A DNA stretch of 64,000 nucleotides, taken from positions 124,001-188,000 of the forward strand of contig NZ_AYMJ01000012.1 in assembly GCF_000633255.1 (NCBI RefSeq). Reading direction: 5' to 3'. The DNA is from Pseudomonas sp. H1h (lineage in GTDB: Bacteria > Pseudomonadota > Gammaproteobacteria > Pseudomonadales > Pseudomonadaceae). The position numbers and the translations under genes are program-made. Numbering within the stretch: the stretch's first letter is position 1; each line of letters opens with the position of its first letter. This document shows, one piece after another, positions 50,826 through 60,702 of the stretch. The notes below the pieces were generated by a model. It had not been told where the DNA came from, did no database searches, and saw nothing but the letters and a program-made list of their open reading frames with translations.

Positions 50826-52562
50826 ATGAAAGACACCATTCGCCAGCTGATCCAACAAGCCCTCACCCAACTCGTCAACGAAGGTGTGTTGCCTGAAGGC
50901 CTGTCGCCGGCGATTCAGGTGGAGAACGCCCGTGACAAGACCCACGGCGACTTCGCCAGCAACATCGCCATGATGCTGGCCAAGCCTGCGGGCATGAAGC
51001 CGCGCGATCTGGCGGAGAAAATCATCGCCGCGCTGCCGGCCGACGAAAACGTCACCAAGGCCGAAATCGCCGGCCCGGGCTTCATCAATTTCTTCCAGAA
51101 CACCCAGGCCCTGGCCTCGCGCCTTGACGCCGCCCTGGCCGACGCGCACGTCGGCGTACGCAAGGCCGGTCCTGCACAACGCACTGTGGTCGACCTGTCG
51201 GCACCGAACCTGGCCAAAGAGATGCACGTCGGCCACTTGCGCTCGACCATCATCGGCGACGGCGTGGCCCGTGTTCTCGAGTTCCTCGGCGACGAAGTGA
51301 TCCGCCAGAACCACGTGGGCGACTGGGGCACCCAGTTCGGCATGTTGATGGCATATCTGCAGGAAAACCCGATCACCAGCGACGAGCTGTCGGACCTGGA
51401 AAACTTCTACCGCGCCGCCAAACAGCGTTTCGACGAGTCCGAAGAGTTCGCCGACCGCGCCCGTGGCCTGGTGGTCAAACTGCAGGCTGGCGACGCCGAC
51501 TGCCTGGCGCTGTGGACCAAGTTCAAGGACATCTCGCTGTCGCACTGCCAGAAGATCTACGAACTGCTCAACGTCAAACTGACCATGGCCGACGTAATGG
51601 GCGAAAGCGCCTACAACGATGACCTGATCAACGTGGTCAACGACCTGAAAGCCGCCGGCATGCTGGTCGAGAGCAACGGCGCCCAGTGCGTGTTCCTCGA
51701 CGAGTTCAAGAACGCCGACGGCGACCCGCTGCCGGTGATCATCGTCAAGGCTGACGGCGGCTACCTGTACGCCACCACCGACCTGGCAGCCGTGCGCTAT
51801 CGCAGTGGCAAGCTCAAGGCCGACCGCGCGCTGTACTTCGTCGACCAGCGTCAGGCCCTGCACTTCCAGCAAGTGTTCGCCGTGGCGCGCAAGGCCGGCT
51901 TTGTGACCCATCCGATGGAGATGGAGCACATGGGCTTCGGCACCATGAACGGCGCCGATGGCCGTCCGTTCAAGACCCGTGACGGCGGCACCGTGAAGCT
52001 GATCGACCTGCTGACCGAAGCGCAGGAGCGCGCCTACAACCTGGTGAAAGAGAAGAATCCGGAGCTTGCCGAAGACGAACTGCGCAACATCGCCAAGGTC
52101 GTCGGCATCGGTGCGGTGAAATACGCCGACCTGTCCAAGCACCGCACCAGCGACTACAGCTTCAACTTCGACCTGATGCTGAATTTCGAAGGCAACACCG
52201 CGCCGTACCTGCTGTACGCCTACACCCGTGTGGCCGGTGTGTTCCGCAAACTGGGCAAGGACTTCAGCGAAGTCGATGGCCAGATCGTCCTCGAAGCCGC
52301 GCACGAGCAAGAGCTGGCGGCGAAGCTGGCGCAGTTCGGCGAAGTGCTGAACAGCGTCGCGGAAAAAGGCACCCCGCACATCCTCTGCACCTATCTGTAT
52401 GACGTCGCCGGCCTGTTCTCCAGCTTCTACGAGAACTGCCCGATCCTCGCCGCCGAAACGCCGGCCCAGATGCAGAGCCGTCTGCGTCTGGCCGCGCTGA
52501 CCGGTCGTACTCTCAAGCAAGGCCTGGAACTGTTGGGCCTGGAAACTCTGGAGCGCATGTAA
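50826..52562 (+). CDS. argS: Arginyl-tRNA synthetase
   Basis: The 578-residue class I synthetase charges tRNA-Arg. The N-terminal Add-1 domain is followed by the HIGH-type motif HVGH in [17 protein letters not shown] near residue 131. A divergent KMSK region lies in [15 protein letters not shown] near 376. The C-terminal anticodon-binding helical domain ends [10 protein letters not shown]. The ATG at 50826 follows GAGAAG. An upstream frame crosses the REP and is not coding. Confidence 0.97.
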   Translation: MKDTIRQLIQQALTQLVNEGVLPEGLSPAIQVENARDKTHGDFASNIAMMLAKPAGMKPRDLAEKIIAALPADENVTKAEIAGPGFINFFQNTQALASRLDAALADAHVGVRKAGPAQRTVVDLSAPNLAKEMHVGHLRSTIIGDGVARVLEFLGDEVIRQNHVGDWGTQFGMLMAYLQENPITSDELSDLENFYRAAKQRFDESEEFADRARGLVVKLQAGDADCLALWTKFKDISLSHCQKIYELLNVKLTMADVMGESAYNDDLINVVNDLKAAGMLVESNGAQCVFLDEFKNADGDPLPVIIVKADGGYLYATTDLAAVRYRSGKLKADRALYFVDQRQALHFQQVFAVARKAGFVTHPMEMEHMGFGTMNGADGRPFKTRDGGTVKLIDLLTEAQERAYNLVKEKNPELAEDELRNIAKVVGIGAVKYADLSKHRTSDYSFNFDLMLNFEGNTAPYLLYAYTRVAGVFRKLGKDFSEVDGQIVLEAAHEQELAAKLAQFGEVLNSVAEKGTPHILCTYLYDVAGLFSSFYENCPILAAETPAQMQSRLRLAALTGRTLKQGLELLGLETLERM

Positions 52563-52563
52563 G

Positions 52564-53280
52564 TTGGCTGCCAAGAAAAAACCTGCACCCAAGCGTGGCG
52601 CCAGCCGTTACCAAGCTCCTGCAAAGCAACCGATCCCGGGTTGGCTGTGGATGGCCATCGGCCTGACGGTCGGTGCGTTCATCGTGTTCCTGATGAAACT
52701 GGAGCCGGGCAAGGGCAGCGACACGGTCAAGCGCGAGAAGGTCGAGCAAGCGCAACAGCAGAAAGCGTCGAAGATCGCCGAGGCCAACAAGAACCCGCCG
52801 AGCCCGACGCAACCGGTGAAGCCGAAGTACGATTTCTACACGCTGCTGCCGGAATCGGAAGTGATCGTGCCGCCGGACGCCGTGCCGGAGAAAACCCTGC
52901 CGACACCACAAGTGCCGACCATTCCGACCACGCCGGTCACGCCTGCGGAAGCGGCGAAGATCGACACCGCGCGCGCTCAGGCGGCCCTGGCTGGTATCAC
53001 CCCGCCGCCAGCCCCCCCGGTGAGCAAGGCCGCACCTGTGACCAAGTTCTTCCTCCAGGCCGGCTCGTTCCGCAAAGAGGCGGATGCGGACAAGGTTCGG
53101 GCGCAGATCATTCTGCTCGGCCAGGCCGTTTCGGTTGAGTCGGGCACGGTCAAGGACGAAACCTGGTACCGCGTCCTGGTCGGCCCGTTCAGCAACCGCG
53201 AACAACTGACCACCGCGCAGAAGCAACTGGCGGGCAGCGGCTTCAGCAATCTGTTGTTACAACAACGCCAAAGCCGCTGA
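52564..53280 (+). CDS. FtsN-like SPOR-domain membrane protein
   Basis: The product is 238 residues. A basic cytoplasmic N-terminus (AAKKKPAPKRGAS) is followed by one transmembrane helix near residues 27-45, a Pro-rich periplasmic linker to about 150 and a C-terminal SPOR domain (KFFLQAGSFRKEADA, then WYRVLVGPF). SPOR domains bind glycan strands at the division septum. The TTG start at 52564, one base after the argS stop, has no strong separate ribosome site and is probably coupled to argS translation. The neighbourhood argS-SPOR-hslVU is conserved in pseudomonads. Confidence 0.85.
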   Translation: MAAKKKPAPKRGASRYQAPAKQPIPGWLWMAIGLTVGAFIVFLMKLEPGKGSDTVKREKVEQAQQQKASKIAEANKNPPSPTQPVKPKYDFYTLLPESEVIVPPDAVPEKTLPTPQVPTIPTTPVTPAEAAKIDTARAQAALAGITPPPAPPVSKAAPVTKFFLQAGSFRKEADADKVRAQIILLGQAVSVESGTVKDETWYRVLVGPFSNREQLTTAQKQLAGSGFSNLLLQQRQSR

Positions 53281-53326
53281 TTTCGCCAGAATCACCGCGT
53301 CATCGTTCTTCGTCGGAACGCCGCCC

Positions 53327-53388
53327 GGAGCAAGCTCGCTCCCACAGGATTTACGCAGTCCCTGTGGGAGCGAGCCTGCTCGCGAAGG
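53327..53388. repeat. REP doublet upstream of hslV
   Basis: CGGAGCAAGCTCGCTCCCAC, a degenerate left arm, and the inverse right arm TGTGGGAGCGAGCCTGCTCG are about 15 bp apart. Confidence 0.82.
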
Positions 53389-53453
53389 CAATGATTGCAA
53401 CACCACATTTTCCTGATCAGTCCCCGCCGTTCGTCCCTCTACACCCTCCCCGG

Positions 53454-53480
53454 TTGAAATTCTCTCCAGCACCCCCATAT
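53454..53480 (+). promoter_or_regulatory. Sigma-32 heat-shock promoter of hslVU
   Basis: TTGAAA at 53454-53459 and CCCCATAT at 53473-53480 are separated by 13 bp. They match the sigma-32 consensus (CTTGAAA, 13-15 bp, CCCCATNT) almost perfectly. The hslV start is 47 bp downstream. HslVU is a classical heat-shock protease. Confidence 0.85.
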
Positions 53481-53526
53481 GAATGGGCATAAGGCACTTT
53501 CGCCCCGCTGTGTGGAGACTCTTCCC

Positions 53527-54057
53527 TTGACCACCATCGTTTCAGTCCGCCGCCACGGCAAAGTCGTCATGGGCGGCGACGGCCAGGTTTCTCTCGGCAA
53601 TACCGTGATGAAAGGCAACGCGAAGAAAGTTCGCCGCCTGTACCACGGCCAGGTCATCGCCGGTTTTGCCGGTGCCACTGCCGATGCCTTTACGCTCTTC
53701 GAACGTTTCGAAGGCCAGCTCGAGAAACATCAGGGCCACCTGATCCGCGCCGCTGTCGAACTCGCCAAAGAATGGCGCACCGACCGCTCGCTGAGCCGCC
53801 TCGAAGCCATGCTCGCGGTAGCCAACAAGGACGCCTCGCTGATCATCACTGGCAACGGTGACGTGGTCGAACCCGAAGACGGCCTGATTGCCATGGGTTC
53901 CGGCGGCGCCTACGCGCAAGCCGCAGCCAGCGCGCTGCTGAAAAAGACTGACCTGTCGGCTCGCGAGATCGTCGAAACCGCGCTCGGCATCGCCGCCGAT
54001 ATCTGTGTATTCACCAACCACACTCAGACCATTGAGGAGCAGGATCTCGCTGAATAA
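53527..54057 (+). CDS. hslV: ATP-dependent protease subunit HslV (ClpQ)
   Basis: The product is 176 residues, the proteasome-like peptidase of HslVU. After Met removal the N-terminal Thr2 (TTIVSVRR) is the nucleophile. GGDGQVSLG with Lys of [11 protein letters not shown] and [11 protein letters not shown] are conserved. The start is a TTG at 53527, required to place the catalytic Thr at position 2; the ATG at 53479 upstream overlaps the heat-shock promoter and would bury the nucleophile. Confidence 0.95.
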   Translation: MTTIVSVRRHGKVVMGGDGQVSLGNTVMKGNAKKVRRLYHGQVIAGFAGATADAFTLFERFEGQLEKHQGHLIRAAVELAKEWRTDRSLSRLEAMLAVANKDASLIITGNGDVVEPEDGLIAMGSGGAYAQAAASALLKKTDLSAREIVETALGIAADICVFTNHTQTIEEQDLAE

Positions 54058-54112
54058 GCCTGACGCGGCCTGTGTGCCACGGCTTGTTTCTGCTTGAGGA
54101 CCGCCAATTATT

Positions 54113-55447
54113 ATGTCCATGACTCCCCGCGAAATCGTCCACGAACTCAACCGCCACATCATCGGCCAGGACGATGCCAAGCGCGCCGTCGCGATCGCCC
54201 TGCGCAACCGCTGGCGCCGCATGCAGCTCCCTGAAGAGCTGCGTGTTGAAGTGACCCCGAAGAACATCCTGATGATCGGCCCGACCGGTGTCGGTAAAAC
54301 CGAAATCGCCCGTCGCCTGGCGAAACTGGCCAACGCGCCGTTCATCAAGGTCGAAGCGACCAAGTTCACTGAAGTCGGCTACGTGGGCCGTGACGTCGAA
54401 TCGATCATCCGTGATCTGGCCGACGCCGCGATCAAGATGCTCCGTGAGCAGGAAATGACCCGCGTGCGCCACCGTGCCGAAGACGCCGCCGAGGACCGCA
54501 TCCTCGACGCGCTGCTGCCACCGGCGCGCATGGGCTTCAGCAACGAGGAGCCGGCTCAGGATTCCAACACCCGCCAACTGTTCCGCAAGCGCCTGCGCGA
54601 AGGTCAGCTGGACGACAAGGAAATCGAGATCGAAGTCGCCGAAGTGTCCGGCATCGAGATCGCCACGCCACCCGGCATGGAAGAGATGACCAACCAGCTG
54701 CAGTCGCTGTTCGCCAACATGGGCAAGGGCAAGAAAAAAGCCCGCAAGCTCAAGGTCAAGGAAGCGCTGAAGCTGGTGCGCGACGAAGAGGCTGGCCGTC
54801 TGGTCAACGAAGAAGAGCTGAAGGCCAAGGCGCTGGAAGCGGTCGAACAGCACGGCATCGTGTTCATCGACGAGATCGACAAGGTCGCCAAGCGCGGCAA
54901 TGTCGGCGGTGCCGATGTGTCCCGTGAAGGCGTACAGCGCGATCTGCTGCCGCTGATCGAGGGCTGCACCGTCAACACCAAGCTGGGCATGGTCAAGACC
55001 GACCACATCCTGTTCATCGCTTCCGGTGCGTTCCACCTGAGCAAGCCGAGCGATCTGGTGCCGGAGCTGCAAGGCCGTCTGCCGATCCGCGTCGAACTCA
55101 AGGCCCTGAGCCCGGAAGACTTCGAGCGCATCCTCAGCGAACCGCACGCCTCGCTCACCGAGCAATATTGCGCGTTGCTGAAGACCGAAGGCCTGAACAT
55201 CCAGTTCCAGCCTGAAGGTATCAAGCGCATTGCCGAGATAGCCTGGCAGGTCAACGAGAAGACCGAGAACATCGGTGCCCGTCGCCTGCACACGCTGCTT
55301 GAGCGTCTGCTGGAAGAGGTGTCGTTCAGTGCCGGCGACCTGGCCAGCACGCACGATGAGAAGCCGATCCTGATCGACGCCGAATACGTCAACAGCCACT
55401 TGGGCGAATTGGCGCAGAACGAAGATCTGTCCCGTTATATCCTGTAA
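54113..55447 (+). CDS. hslU: ATP-dependent protease ATPase subunit HslU (ClpY)
   Basis: The product is a 444-residue AAA+ unfoldase that feeds substrates to HslV. Walker A is GPTGVGKTE near residue 60 and the pore motif is GYVGRD near residue 91. The I-domain spans about 110-245, Walker B is VFIDEIDK near 255, and the C-terminus SRYIL inserts into HslV. The ATG at 54113 or two codons later (54119) is possible; GAGGA lies upstream. Confidence 0.97.
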   Translation: MSMTPREIVHELNRHIIGQDDAKRAVAIALRNRWRRMQLPEELRVEVTPKNILMIGPTGVGKTEIARRLAKLANAPFIKVEATKFTEVGYVGRDVESIIRDLADAAIKMLREQEMTRVRHRAEDAAEDRILDALLPPARMGFSNEEPAQDSNTRQLFRKRLREGQLDDKEIEIEVAEVSGIEIATPPGMEEMTNQLQSLFANMGKGKKKARKLKVKEALKLVRDEEAGRLVNEEELKAKALEAVEQHGIVFIDEIDKVAKRGNVGGADVSREGVQRDLLPLIEGCTVNTKLGMVKTDHILFIASGAFHLSKPSDLVPELQGRLPIRVELKALSPEDFERILSEPHASLTEQYCALLKTEGLNIQFQPEGIKRIAEIAWQVNEKTENIGARRLHTLLERLLEEVSFSAGDLASTHDEKPILIDAEYVNSHLGELAQNEDLSRYIL

Positions 55448-55472
55448 ACAACTCTTACAGATGTAATGGAAC

Positions 55473-55562
55473 TGTGGGAGCGAGCCTGCTCGCGAAGACG
55501 GCAGTACATTCAACCCTTGTGTTGACTGAACCACCGCATTCGCGAGCAGGCTCGCTCCCACA
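55473..55562. repeat. REP doublet between hslU and DUF971 gene
   Basis: Inverted pair TGTGGGAGCGAGCCTGCTCG and complement, 40-bp centre. Confidence 0.9.
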
Positions 55563-55590
55563 AGGTTCCGCACCAGACGGATACCTGATC

Positions 55591-55962
55591 ATGATCCCTA
55601 CCGACATCAAACTGCACAAAGCCTCGAAAACCCTGACGCTCACTTACGCGTCCGGCGAGGAATACACCCTGCCCGCAGAATTCCTGCGCGTGCATTCCCC
55701 TTCCGCCGAGGTCCAGGGCCACGGCAAACCGATCCTGCAATTCGGCAAGCTCAACGTCGGTCTGAGCAAGCTGGAACCGGCCGGTCACTACGCACTGAAA
55801 CTGACCTTCGACGACGGCCACGACAGCGGCCTGTTCACCTGGGATTATCTCTACGAGCTGGGGCGACGTTATGACGCACTCTGGGCCGATTATCTGGCTG
55901 AGCTCAAAGCGGCCGGGAAAACCCGCGATCCGGACGAGTCGATCGTCAAGCTGATGCTCTAG
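55591..55962 (+). CDS. DUF971-family protein (gamma-butyrobetaine hydroxylase-like N-terminal domain)
   Basis: The product is 123 residues. It contains SGEEYTLPAEFLRVHSPSAE near residues 22-41 and the LFTWDYLYELG motif near 88, characteristic of the small zinc-binding-like fold shared with the N-terminus of butyrobetaine hydroxylases. Such stand-alone proteins have been linked to Fe-S or NBP35-type functions in other organisms, but its role here is unknown. The ATG at 55591 is used; the upstream frame lies in the REP. It precedes the pha genes, as in other pseudomonads. Confidence 0.85.
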   Translation: MIPTDIKLHKASKTLTLTYASGEEYTLPAEFLRVHSPSAEVQGHGKPILQFGKLNVGLSKLEPAGHYALKLTFDDGHDSGLFTWDYLYELGRRYDALWADYLAELKAAGKTRDPDESIVKLML

Positions 55963-56079
55963 TCCGAGCCTCTTGCTCTTTAGAGGGCATTTTCTAAATT
56001 CATCTGTTTGAATGCTCTGCTGTGTGGCCGAGGATCGGCCTGCTTGCGAAAAAAATTAAACTCGGGTAACCAATGGAGC

Positions 56080-56095
56080 TGGCAAGTTCCCTGCA
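56080..56095 (+). promoter_or_regulatory. Candidate sigma-54 (-24/-12) element upstream of phaC1
   Basis: TGGCAAGTTCCCTGCA has the GG and GC dinucleotides with 10 bp between them and matches the TGGCAC-N5-TTGCA consensus at most positions. It lies 127 bp before the phaC1 start in a 259-bp gap. A -24/-12 element before phaC1 has been proposed in P. aeruginosa. Confidence 0.5.
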
Positions 56096-56221
56096 GTGCT
56101 CTATGAACTGTAAAGCAGCTATGCAGAATTAACGGTCACCCGAGCAGTAGTACCTGGCATTGGCTGTGGAACTGCACAGCAGAAAACCGGGTACTCGTCT
56201 CAGGACAATGGAGCGTCGTAG

Positions 56222-57901
56222 ATGAGTAACAAGAATAACGATGACCTGAAGTACCAAGCCTCGGAAAACACCCTGGGGCTTAATCCCGTCGTTGGGCTGC
56301 GCGGAAAGGATCTGCTGGCCTCTGCTCGTATGGTGCTGACCCAGGCCATCAAACAACCGATCCATAGCGTCAAGCACGTGACCCATTTCGGTCTCGAACT
56401 GAAGAACGTGCTGTTCGGCAAATCCGAACTGCAACCGGCCAGCGATGACCGTCGCTTCGCTGATCCGGCCTGGAGCCAGAACCCGCTCTACAAACGTTAT
56501 CTGCAAACCTACCTTGCGTGGCGCAAGGAGCTCCATTCCTGGATCGACGACAGCAGCCTGTCACCCAAAGACATCGCCCGCGGCCACTTCGTGATCAACC
56601 TGATGACCGAAGCCATGGCCCCGACCAACACGGCGGCCAACCCCGCGGCGGTCAAACGTTTCTTCGAGACCGGCGGCAAAAGCCTGCTCGACGGCCTTTC
56701 GCATCTGGCCAAGGATCTGGTGCACAACGGCGGCATGCCGAGCCAGGTCAACATGGGCGCGTTCGAGGTCGGCAAGAGCCTGGGCGTGACCGAAGGCGCA
56801 GTGGTGTTTCGCAACGACGTGCTGGAGCTGATCCAGTACAAGCCGATCACCGAACAGGTCCACGAGCGCCCGTTGCTCGTCGTTCCGCCACAGATCAACA
56901 AGTTCTACGTATTCGATTTGAGCCCGGACAAAAGTCTGGCGCGTTTCTGCCTGCGCAATAACGTGCAGACGTTCATCGTCAGCTGGCGCAATCCGACCAA
57001 GGCCCAGCGCGAGTGGGGCCTGTCGACCTACATCGATGCGCTCAAGGAAGCGGTCGACGTGGTCACGGCGATCACCGGCAGCAAAGACGTGAACATGCTC
57101 GGCGCCTGCTCCGGCGGCATTACCTGCACCGCCCTGCTCGGCCACTACGCCGCCCTCGGCGAAAAGAAGGTCAACGCCCTGACCCTGCTGGTCAGCGTGC
57201 TCGACACCACCCTGGACAGCGACGTCGCCCTGTTCGTCGACGAGCAGACCCTGGAGACCGCCAAGCGCCACTCGTATCAGGCCGGCGTGCTCGAAGGCAA
57301 GGACATGGCCAAGGTCTTCGCGTGGATGCGCCCCAACGACCTGATCTGGAACTACTGGGTCAACAACTACCTGCTCGGCAACGAGCCGCCGGTCTTCGAC
57401 ATTCTGTTCTGGAACAACGACACCACCCGGTTGCCGGCAGCGTTCCACGGCGACCTGATCGAGATGTTCAAAAACAACCCACTGATTCGCCCCAATGCAC
57501 TGGAAGTGTGCGGCACACCGATCGACCTCAAGCAGGTCACGGCCGACATTTTCTCGCTGGCTGGCACCAACGACCACATCACCCCGTGGAAGTCCTGCTA
57601 CAAGTCGGCGCAGCTGTTTGGCGGCAAGGTTGAATTCGTGCTGTCGAGCAGCGGGCATATCCAGAGCATTCTGAATCCGCCGGGCAACCCGAAATCGCGT
57701 TACATGACCAGTGAAGGCACGGCCGCCAATGCCGATGACTGGCAAGCGAACTCAACCAAGCACACTGATTCCTGGTGGCTGTACTGGCAGGCGTGGCAGG
57801 CCGAGCGCTCTGGCGAGCTGAAAAAAGCGCCACTGAAACTGGGCAACAAGGCGTATCCGGCAGGTGAAGCTTCGCCGGGCACTTACGTACATGAAAGATA
57901 G
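56222..57901 (+). CDS. phaC1: Class II poly(3-hydroxyalkanoate) polymerase 1
   Basis: The product is 559 residues. It polymerises medium-chain 3-hydroxyacyl-CoA at the PHA granule surface. The lipase-like box GACSGG carries the nucleophile Cys296. The catalytic Asp and His are expected in GTNDHITPW near 452 and SSGHIQSI near 480. Length and motifs match Pseudomonas PhaC1. It is first in phaC1-phaZ-phaC2-phaD. Confidence 0.97.
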   Translation: MSNKNNDDLKYQASENTLGLNPVVGLRGKDLLASARMVLTQAIKQPIHSVKHVTHFGLELKNVLFGKSELQPASDDRRFADPAWSQNPLYKRYLQTYLAWRKELHSWIDDSSLSPKDIARGHFVINLMTEAMAPTNTAANPAAVKRFFETGGKSLLDGLSHLAKDLVHNGGMPSQVNMGAFEVGKSLGVTEGAVVFRNDVLELIQYKPITEQVHERPLLVVPPQINKFYVFDLSPDKSLARFCLRNNVQTFIVSWRNPTKAQREWGLSTYIDALKEAVDVVTAITGSKDVNMLGACSGGITCTALLGHYAALGEKKVNALTLLVSVLDTTLDSDVALFVDEQTLETAKRHSYQAGVLEGKDMAKVFAWMRPNDLIWNYWVNNYLLGNEPPVFDILFWNNDTTRLPAAFHGDLIEMFKNNPLIRPNALEVCGTPIDLKQVTADIFSLAGTNDHITPWKSCYKSAQLFGGKVEFVLSSSGHIQSILNPPGNPKSRYMTSEGTAANADDWQANSTKHTDSWWLYWQAWQAERSGELKKAPLKLGNKAYPAGEASPGTYVHER

Positions 57902-57914
57902 CGGCAAGCCATAA

Positions 57915-57965
57915 GTTACAAGCCGCAAGCTGAGCAGGTTCTGCTTGAGGCTTGCGGCTTGTAAC
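57915..57965. repeat. Large perfect hairpin between phaC1 and phaZ
   Basis: GTTACAAGCCGCAAGC (57915-57930) and its exact complement (57950-57965) form a 16-bp stem. A smaller inner hairpin AGCAG/CTGCT (57933-57945) sits in the loop. No T-run follows, so it is not a standard terminator. Position and stability suggest an mRNA processing or attenuation element. Confidence 0.85.
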
Positions 57966-57995
57966 TGCTCCACTCTAACCCGAAGGGCCTGAAGC

Positions 57996-58850
57996 ATGCC
58001 GCAACCGTTCATTTTCCGTACCGTCGATCTGGATGGGCAGACCCTCCGCACCGCGGTACGCCCCGGCAAGCCTCATTTGACGCCCTTGCTGATATTCAAC
58101 GGCATCGGCGCCAACCTGGAGCTGGTGTTTCCGTTCGTCGCGGCGCTGGACCCGGATCTGGAAGTGATCGCCTTCGACGTGCCCGGTGTCGGCGGCTCGT
58201 CGACGCCGAGTCGGCCATATCGCTTTCCCGGACTGGCGAAACTGACCTCACGGATGCTCGATTACCTCGACTACGGTCAGGTCAACGTGATCGGCGTGTC
58301 CTGGGGCGGAGCGCTGGCGCAGCAGTTCGCCCACGACTACCCCGAACGCTGCAAGAAACTGGTGCTGGCGGCGACCGCAGCGGGTGCCTTCATGGTGCCG
58401 GGCAAGCCGAAGGTGCTGTGGATGATGGCCAGCCCGCGACGCTACATCCAGCCATCGCACGTGATCCGCATCGCGCCGCTGATCTACGGCGGCTCGTTCC
58501 GCCGCGACCCGACGCTGGCCGCCAGCCATGCGGCCAAGGTGCGTTCGGCGGGCAAGCTCGGTTACTACTGGCAACTGTTCGCGGGCCTGGGCTGGACCAG
58601 CATTCACTGGCTGCACAAGATCCATCAGCCGACGCTGGTACTGGCCGGCGACGACGATCCACTGATCCCGCTGATCAACATGCGCATGCTCGCCTGGCGA
58701 ATTCCCAACGCCCAGCTGCACATCATCGACGACGGTCATCTGTTCCTGATCACCCGCGCCGAAGCGGTGGCGCCGATCATCATGAAATTCCTTGAGGAGG
58801 AGCGGCAGCGCGCCGTGATGCACCCGCATCCGACACCGCTGGGCGGGTAA
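57996..58850 (+). CDS. phaZ: Intracellular PHA depolymerase
   Basis: The product is a 284-residue alpha/beta hydrolase that mobilises stored mcl-PHA. The nucleophile Ser102 is in GVSWGG, the catalytic Asp is in LAGDDDPL near 220, and the His is in DDGHLFL near 248. LIFNGIGANLE near residue 31 forms the oxyanion region. It lies between the two polymerase genes, as usual. Confidence 0.96.
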   Translation: MPQPFIFRTVDLDGQTLRTAVRPGKPHLTPLLIFNGIGANLELVFPFVAALDPDLEVIAFDVPGVGGSSTPSRPYRFPGLAKLTSRMLDYLDYGQVNVIGVSWGGALAQQFAHDYPERCKKLVLAATAAGAFMVPGKPKVLWMMASPRRYIQPSHVIRIAPLIYGGSFRRDPTLAASHAAKVRSAGKLGYYWQLFAGLGWTSIHWLHKIHQPTLVLAGDDDPLIPLINMRMLAWRIPNAQLHIIDDGHLFLITRAEAVAPIIMKFLEEERQRAVMHPHPTPLGG

Positions 58851-58989
58851 ACCGCCACGGCAGGCTTTATGCAGGGTTTTATACAAAATGCGTGGCAGGA
58901 CGCCGCGCAGGCAGCAACCCGTAACAGCGACTATGGTGTTCTGGTTCGGTGAGTTTGTTTTTGACCTGAAGACGAAGGAGTGTTGAGTC

Positions 58990-60672
58990 ATGCGCGACAA
59001 ACCTGCGACGGGCGTAGTGCCCAGTCCCGCCGTGTTCATCAATGCACAAAGTGCAATGACCGGCCTGCGTGGCCGCGACCTGATCTCGACGCTGCGCAGT
59101 GTCGCAGCCCACGGCCTGCGCAACCCGCTCCACAGTGCCAGGCACGCCTTGAAACTCGGCGGCCAGCTCGGTCGCGTGTTGCTCGGTGAAACCCTGCACC
59201 CGATCAACCCGCAGGACACGCGGTTCACCGACCCGGCATGGAGCCTCAACCCCTTCTACCGACGCAGCCTGCAGGCGTATCTGGCCTGGCAGAAACAGGT
59301 CAAGAGCTGGATTGACGAAAGCAGCATGAGCGAGGACGACCGCGCCCGCGCGCACTTCGCGTTCACGCTGCTCAACGACGCCGTGGCGCCCTCCAACACC
59401 CTGCTCAATCCGCTGGCGATCAAGGAGCTGTTCAACTCCGGCGGTCACAGCCTGGTGCGCGGCCTGAGCCATCTGTTCGACGATCTGCTGCACAACGACG
59501 GCCTGCCGCGCCAGGTGACCAAGCAGGCATTCGAAGTCGGCAAGACTGTCGCCACGACCACCGGCTCAGTGGTATTTCGCAACGAGATGCTCGAGCTGAT
59601 CCAGTACAAGCCGATGAGCGAAAAACAGTACGCCAAGCCGCTGCTGGTGGTGCCGCCGCAAATCAACAAGTACTACATTTTCGACCTCAGCCCTCAAAAC
59701 AGCTTCGTCCAGTACGCACTGAAAAACGGTTTGCAGACCTTCATGATCAGTTGGCGCAACCCGGACGTGCGCCATCGCGAATGGGGTCTGTCGACCTATG
59801 TCGAGGCGGTGGAAGAAGCGATGAACATCTGCCGGGCGATCACCGGCGCCCGCGACGTCAACCTGATGGGCGCCTGCGCCGGTGGCCTGACCATCGCCGC
59901 GCTGCAAGGTCATCTGCAAGCCAAACGCCAACTGCGGCGGATCTCCAGTGCGACCTATCTGGTTAGCCTGCTCGACAGTCAGATCGAAACCCCGACCACG
60001 CTGTTCGCCGACGAACAGACCATCGAAGCGGCCAAGCGCCGCTCCTATCAGAAAGGCGTACTGGACGGTCGCGACATGGCCAAGGTGTTCGCCTGGATGC
60101 GGCCCAACGATTTGATCTGGAGCTACTTCGTCAACAACTACCTGTTGGGTAAAGAGCCGCCGGCCTTCGACATCCTCTACTGGAACAACGACAACACGCG
60201 CCTGCCCGCCGCGTTCCATGGCGACCTGCTGGACTTTTTCAAGCACAACCCGCTGACCCACCCGGGCGGCCTGGAAGTCTGCGGTACGCCGATCGACCTG
60301 CAGAAAGTTACCGTCGACAGCTTCAGCGTGGCCGGCATGAACGACCACATCACGCCGTGGGATGCGGTGTATCGCTCAACCCTGCTGCTCGGTGGCGAGC
60401 GGCGCTTCGTGTTGTCCAGCAGCGGCCATGTGCAAAGCATCCTCAATCCGCCAAGCAACCCCAAAGCCAGTTACGTCGAAAACGGCAAGCTGAGCAGCGA
60501 CCCACGCGCCTGGTATTACGACGCCAAACGCGTCGACGGCAGTTGGTGGCCACAGTGGCTGGAATGGATTCAGCAACGCTCCGGCGCCCAGCACGAGACC
60601 CTGATGACCCTCGGCAACCTGAACTATCCACCGATGGAGGCGGCACCCGGCACCTACGTGCATGTGCGCTGA
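58990..60672 (+). CDS. phaC2: Class II poly(3-hydroxyalkanoate) polymerase 2
   Basis: The product is 560 residues, homologous to PhaC1 along its length. The box GACAGG carries Cys296, with GMNDHITPW and SSGHVQSI for Asp and His. It is a paralogue with usually overlapping substrate range. GAAGGAG lies 8 bp before the ATG. phaD follows 30 bp downstream. Confidence 0.96.
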   Translation: MRDKPATGVVPSPAVFINAQSAMTGLRGRDLISTLRSVAAHGLRNPLHSARHALKLGGQLGRVLLGETLHPINPQDTRFTDPAWSLNPFYRRSLQAYLAWQKQVKSWIDESSMSEDDRARAHFAFTLLNDAVAPSNTLLNPLAIKELFNSGGHSLVRGLSHLFDDLLHNDGLPRQVTKQAFEVGKTVATTTGSVVFRNEMLELIQYKPMSEKQYAKPLLVVPPQINKYYIFDLSPQNSFVQYALKNGLQTFMISWRNPDVRHREWGLSTYVEAVEEAMNICRAITGARDVNLMGACAGGLTIAALQGHLQAKRQLRRISSATYLVSLLDSQIETPTTLFADEQTIEAAKRRSYQKGVLDGRDMAKVFAWMRPNDLIWSYFVNNYLLGKEPPAFDILYWNNDNTRLPAAFHGDLLDFFKHNPLTHPGGLEVCGTPIDLQKVTVDSFSVAGMNDHITPWDAVYRSTLLLGGERRFVLSSSGHVQSILNPPSNPKASYVENGKLSSDPRAWYYDAKRVDGSWWPQWLEWIQQRSGAQHETLMTLGNLNYPPMEAAPGTYVHVR

Positions 60673-60702
60673 CGCTTAACCGTACTTTTCTAAGAAGACT
60701 GG

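Noticed and set aside
55597..55962. DUF971 gene as a butyrobetaine hydroxylase
   Set aside because: At 123 residues it has only the N-terminal domain and lacks the dioxygenase core with its iron ligands.
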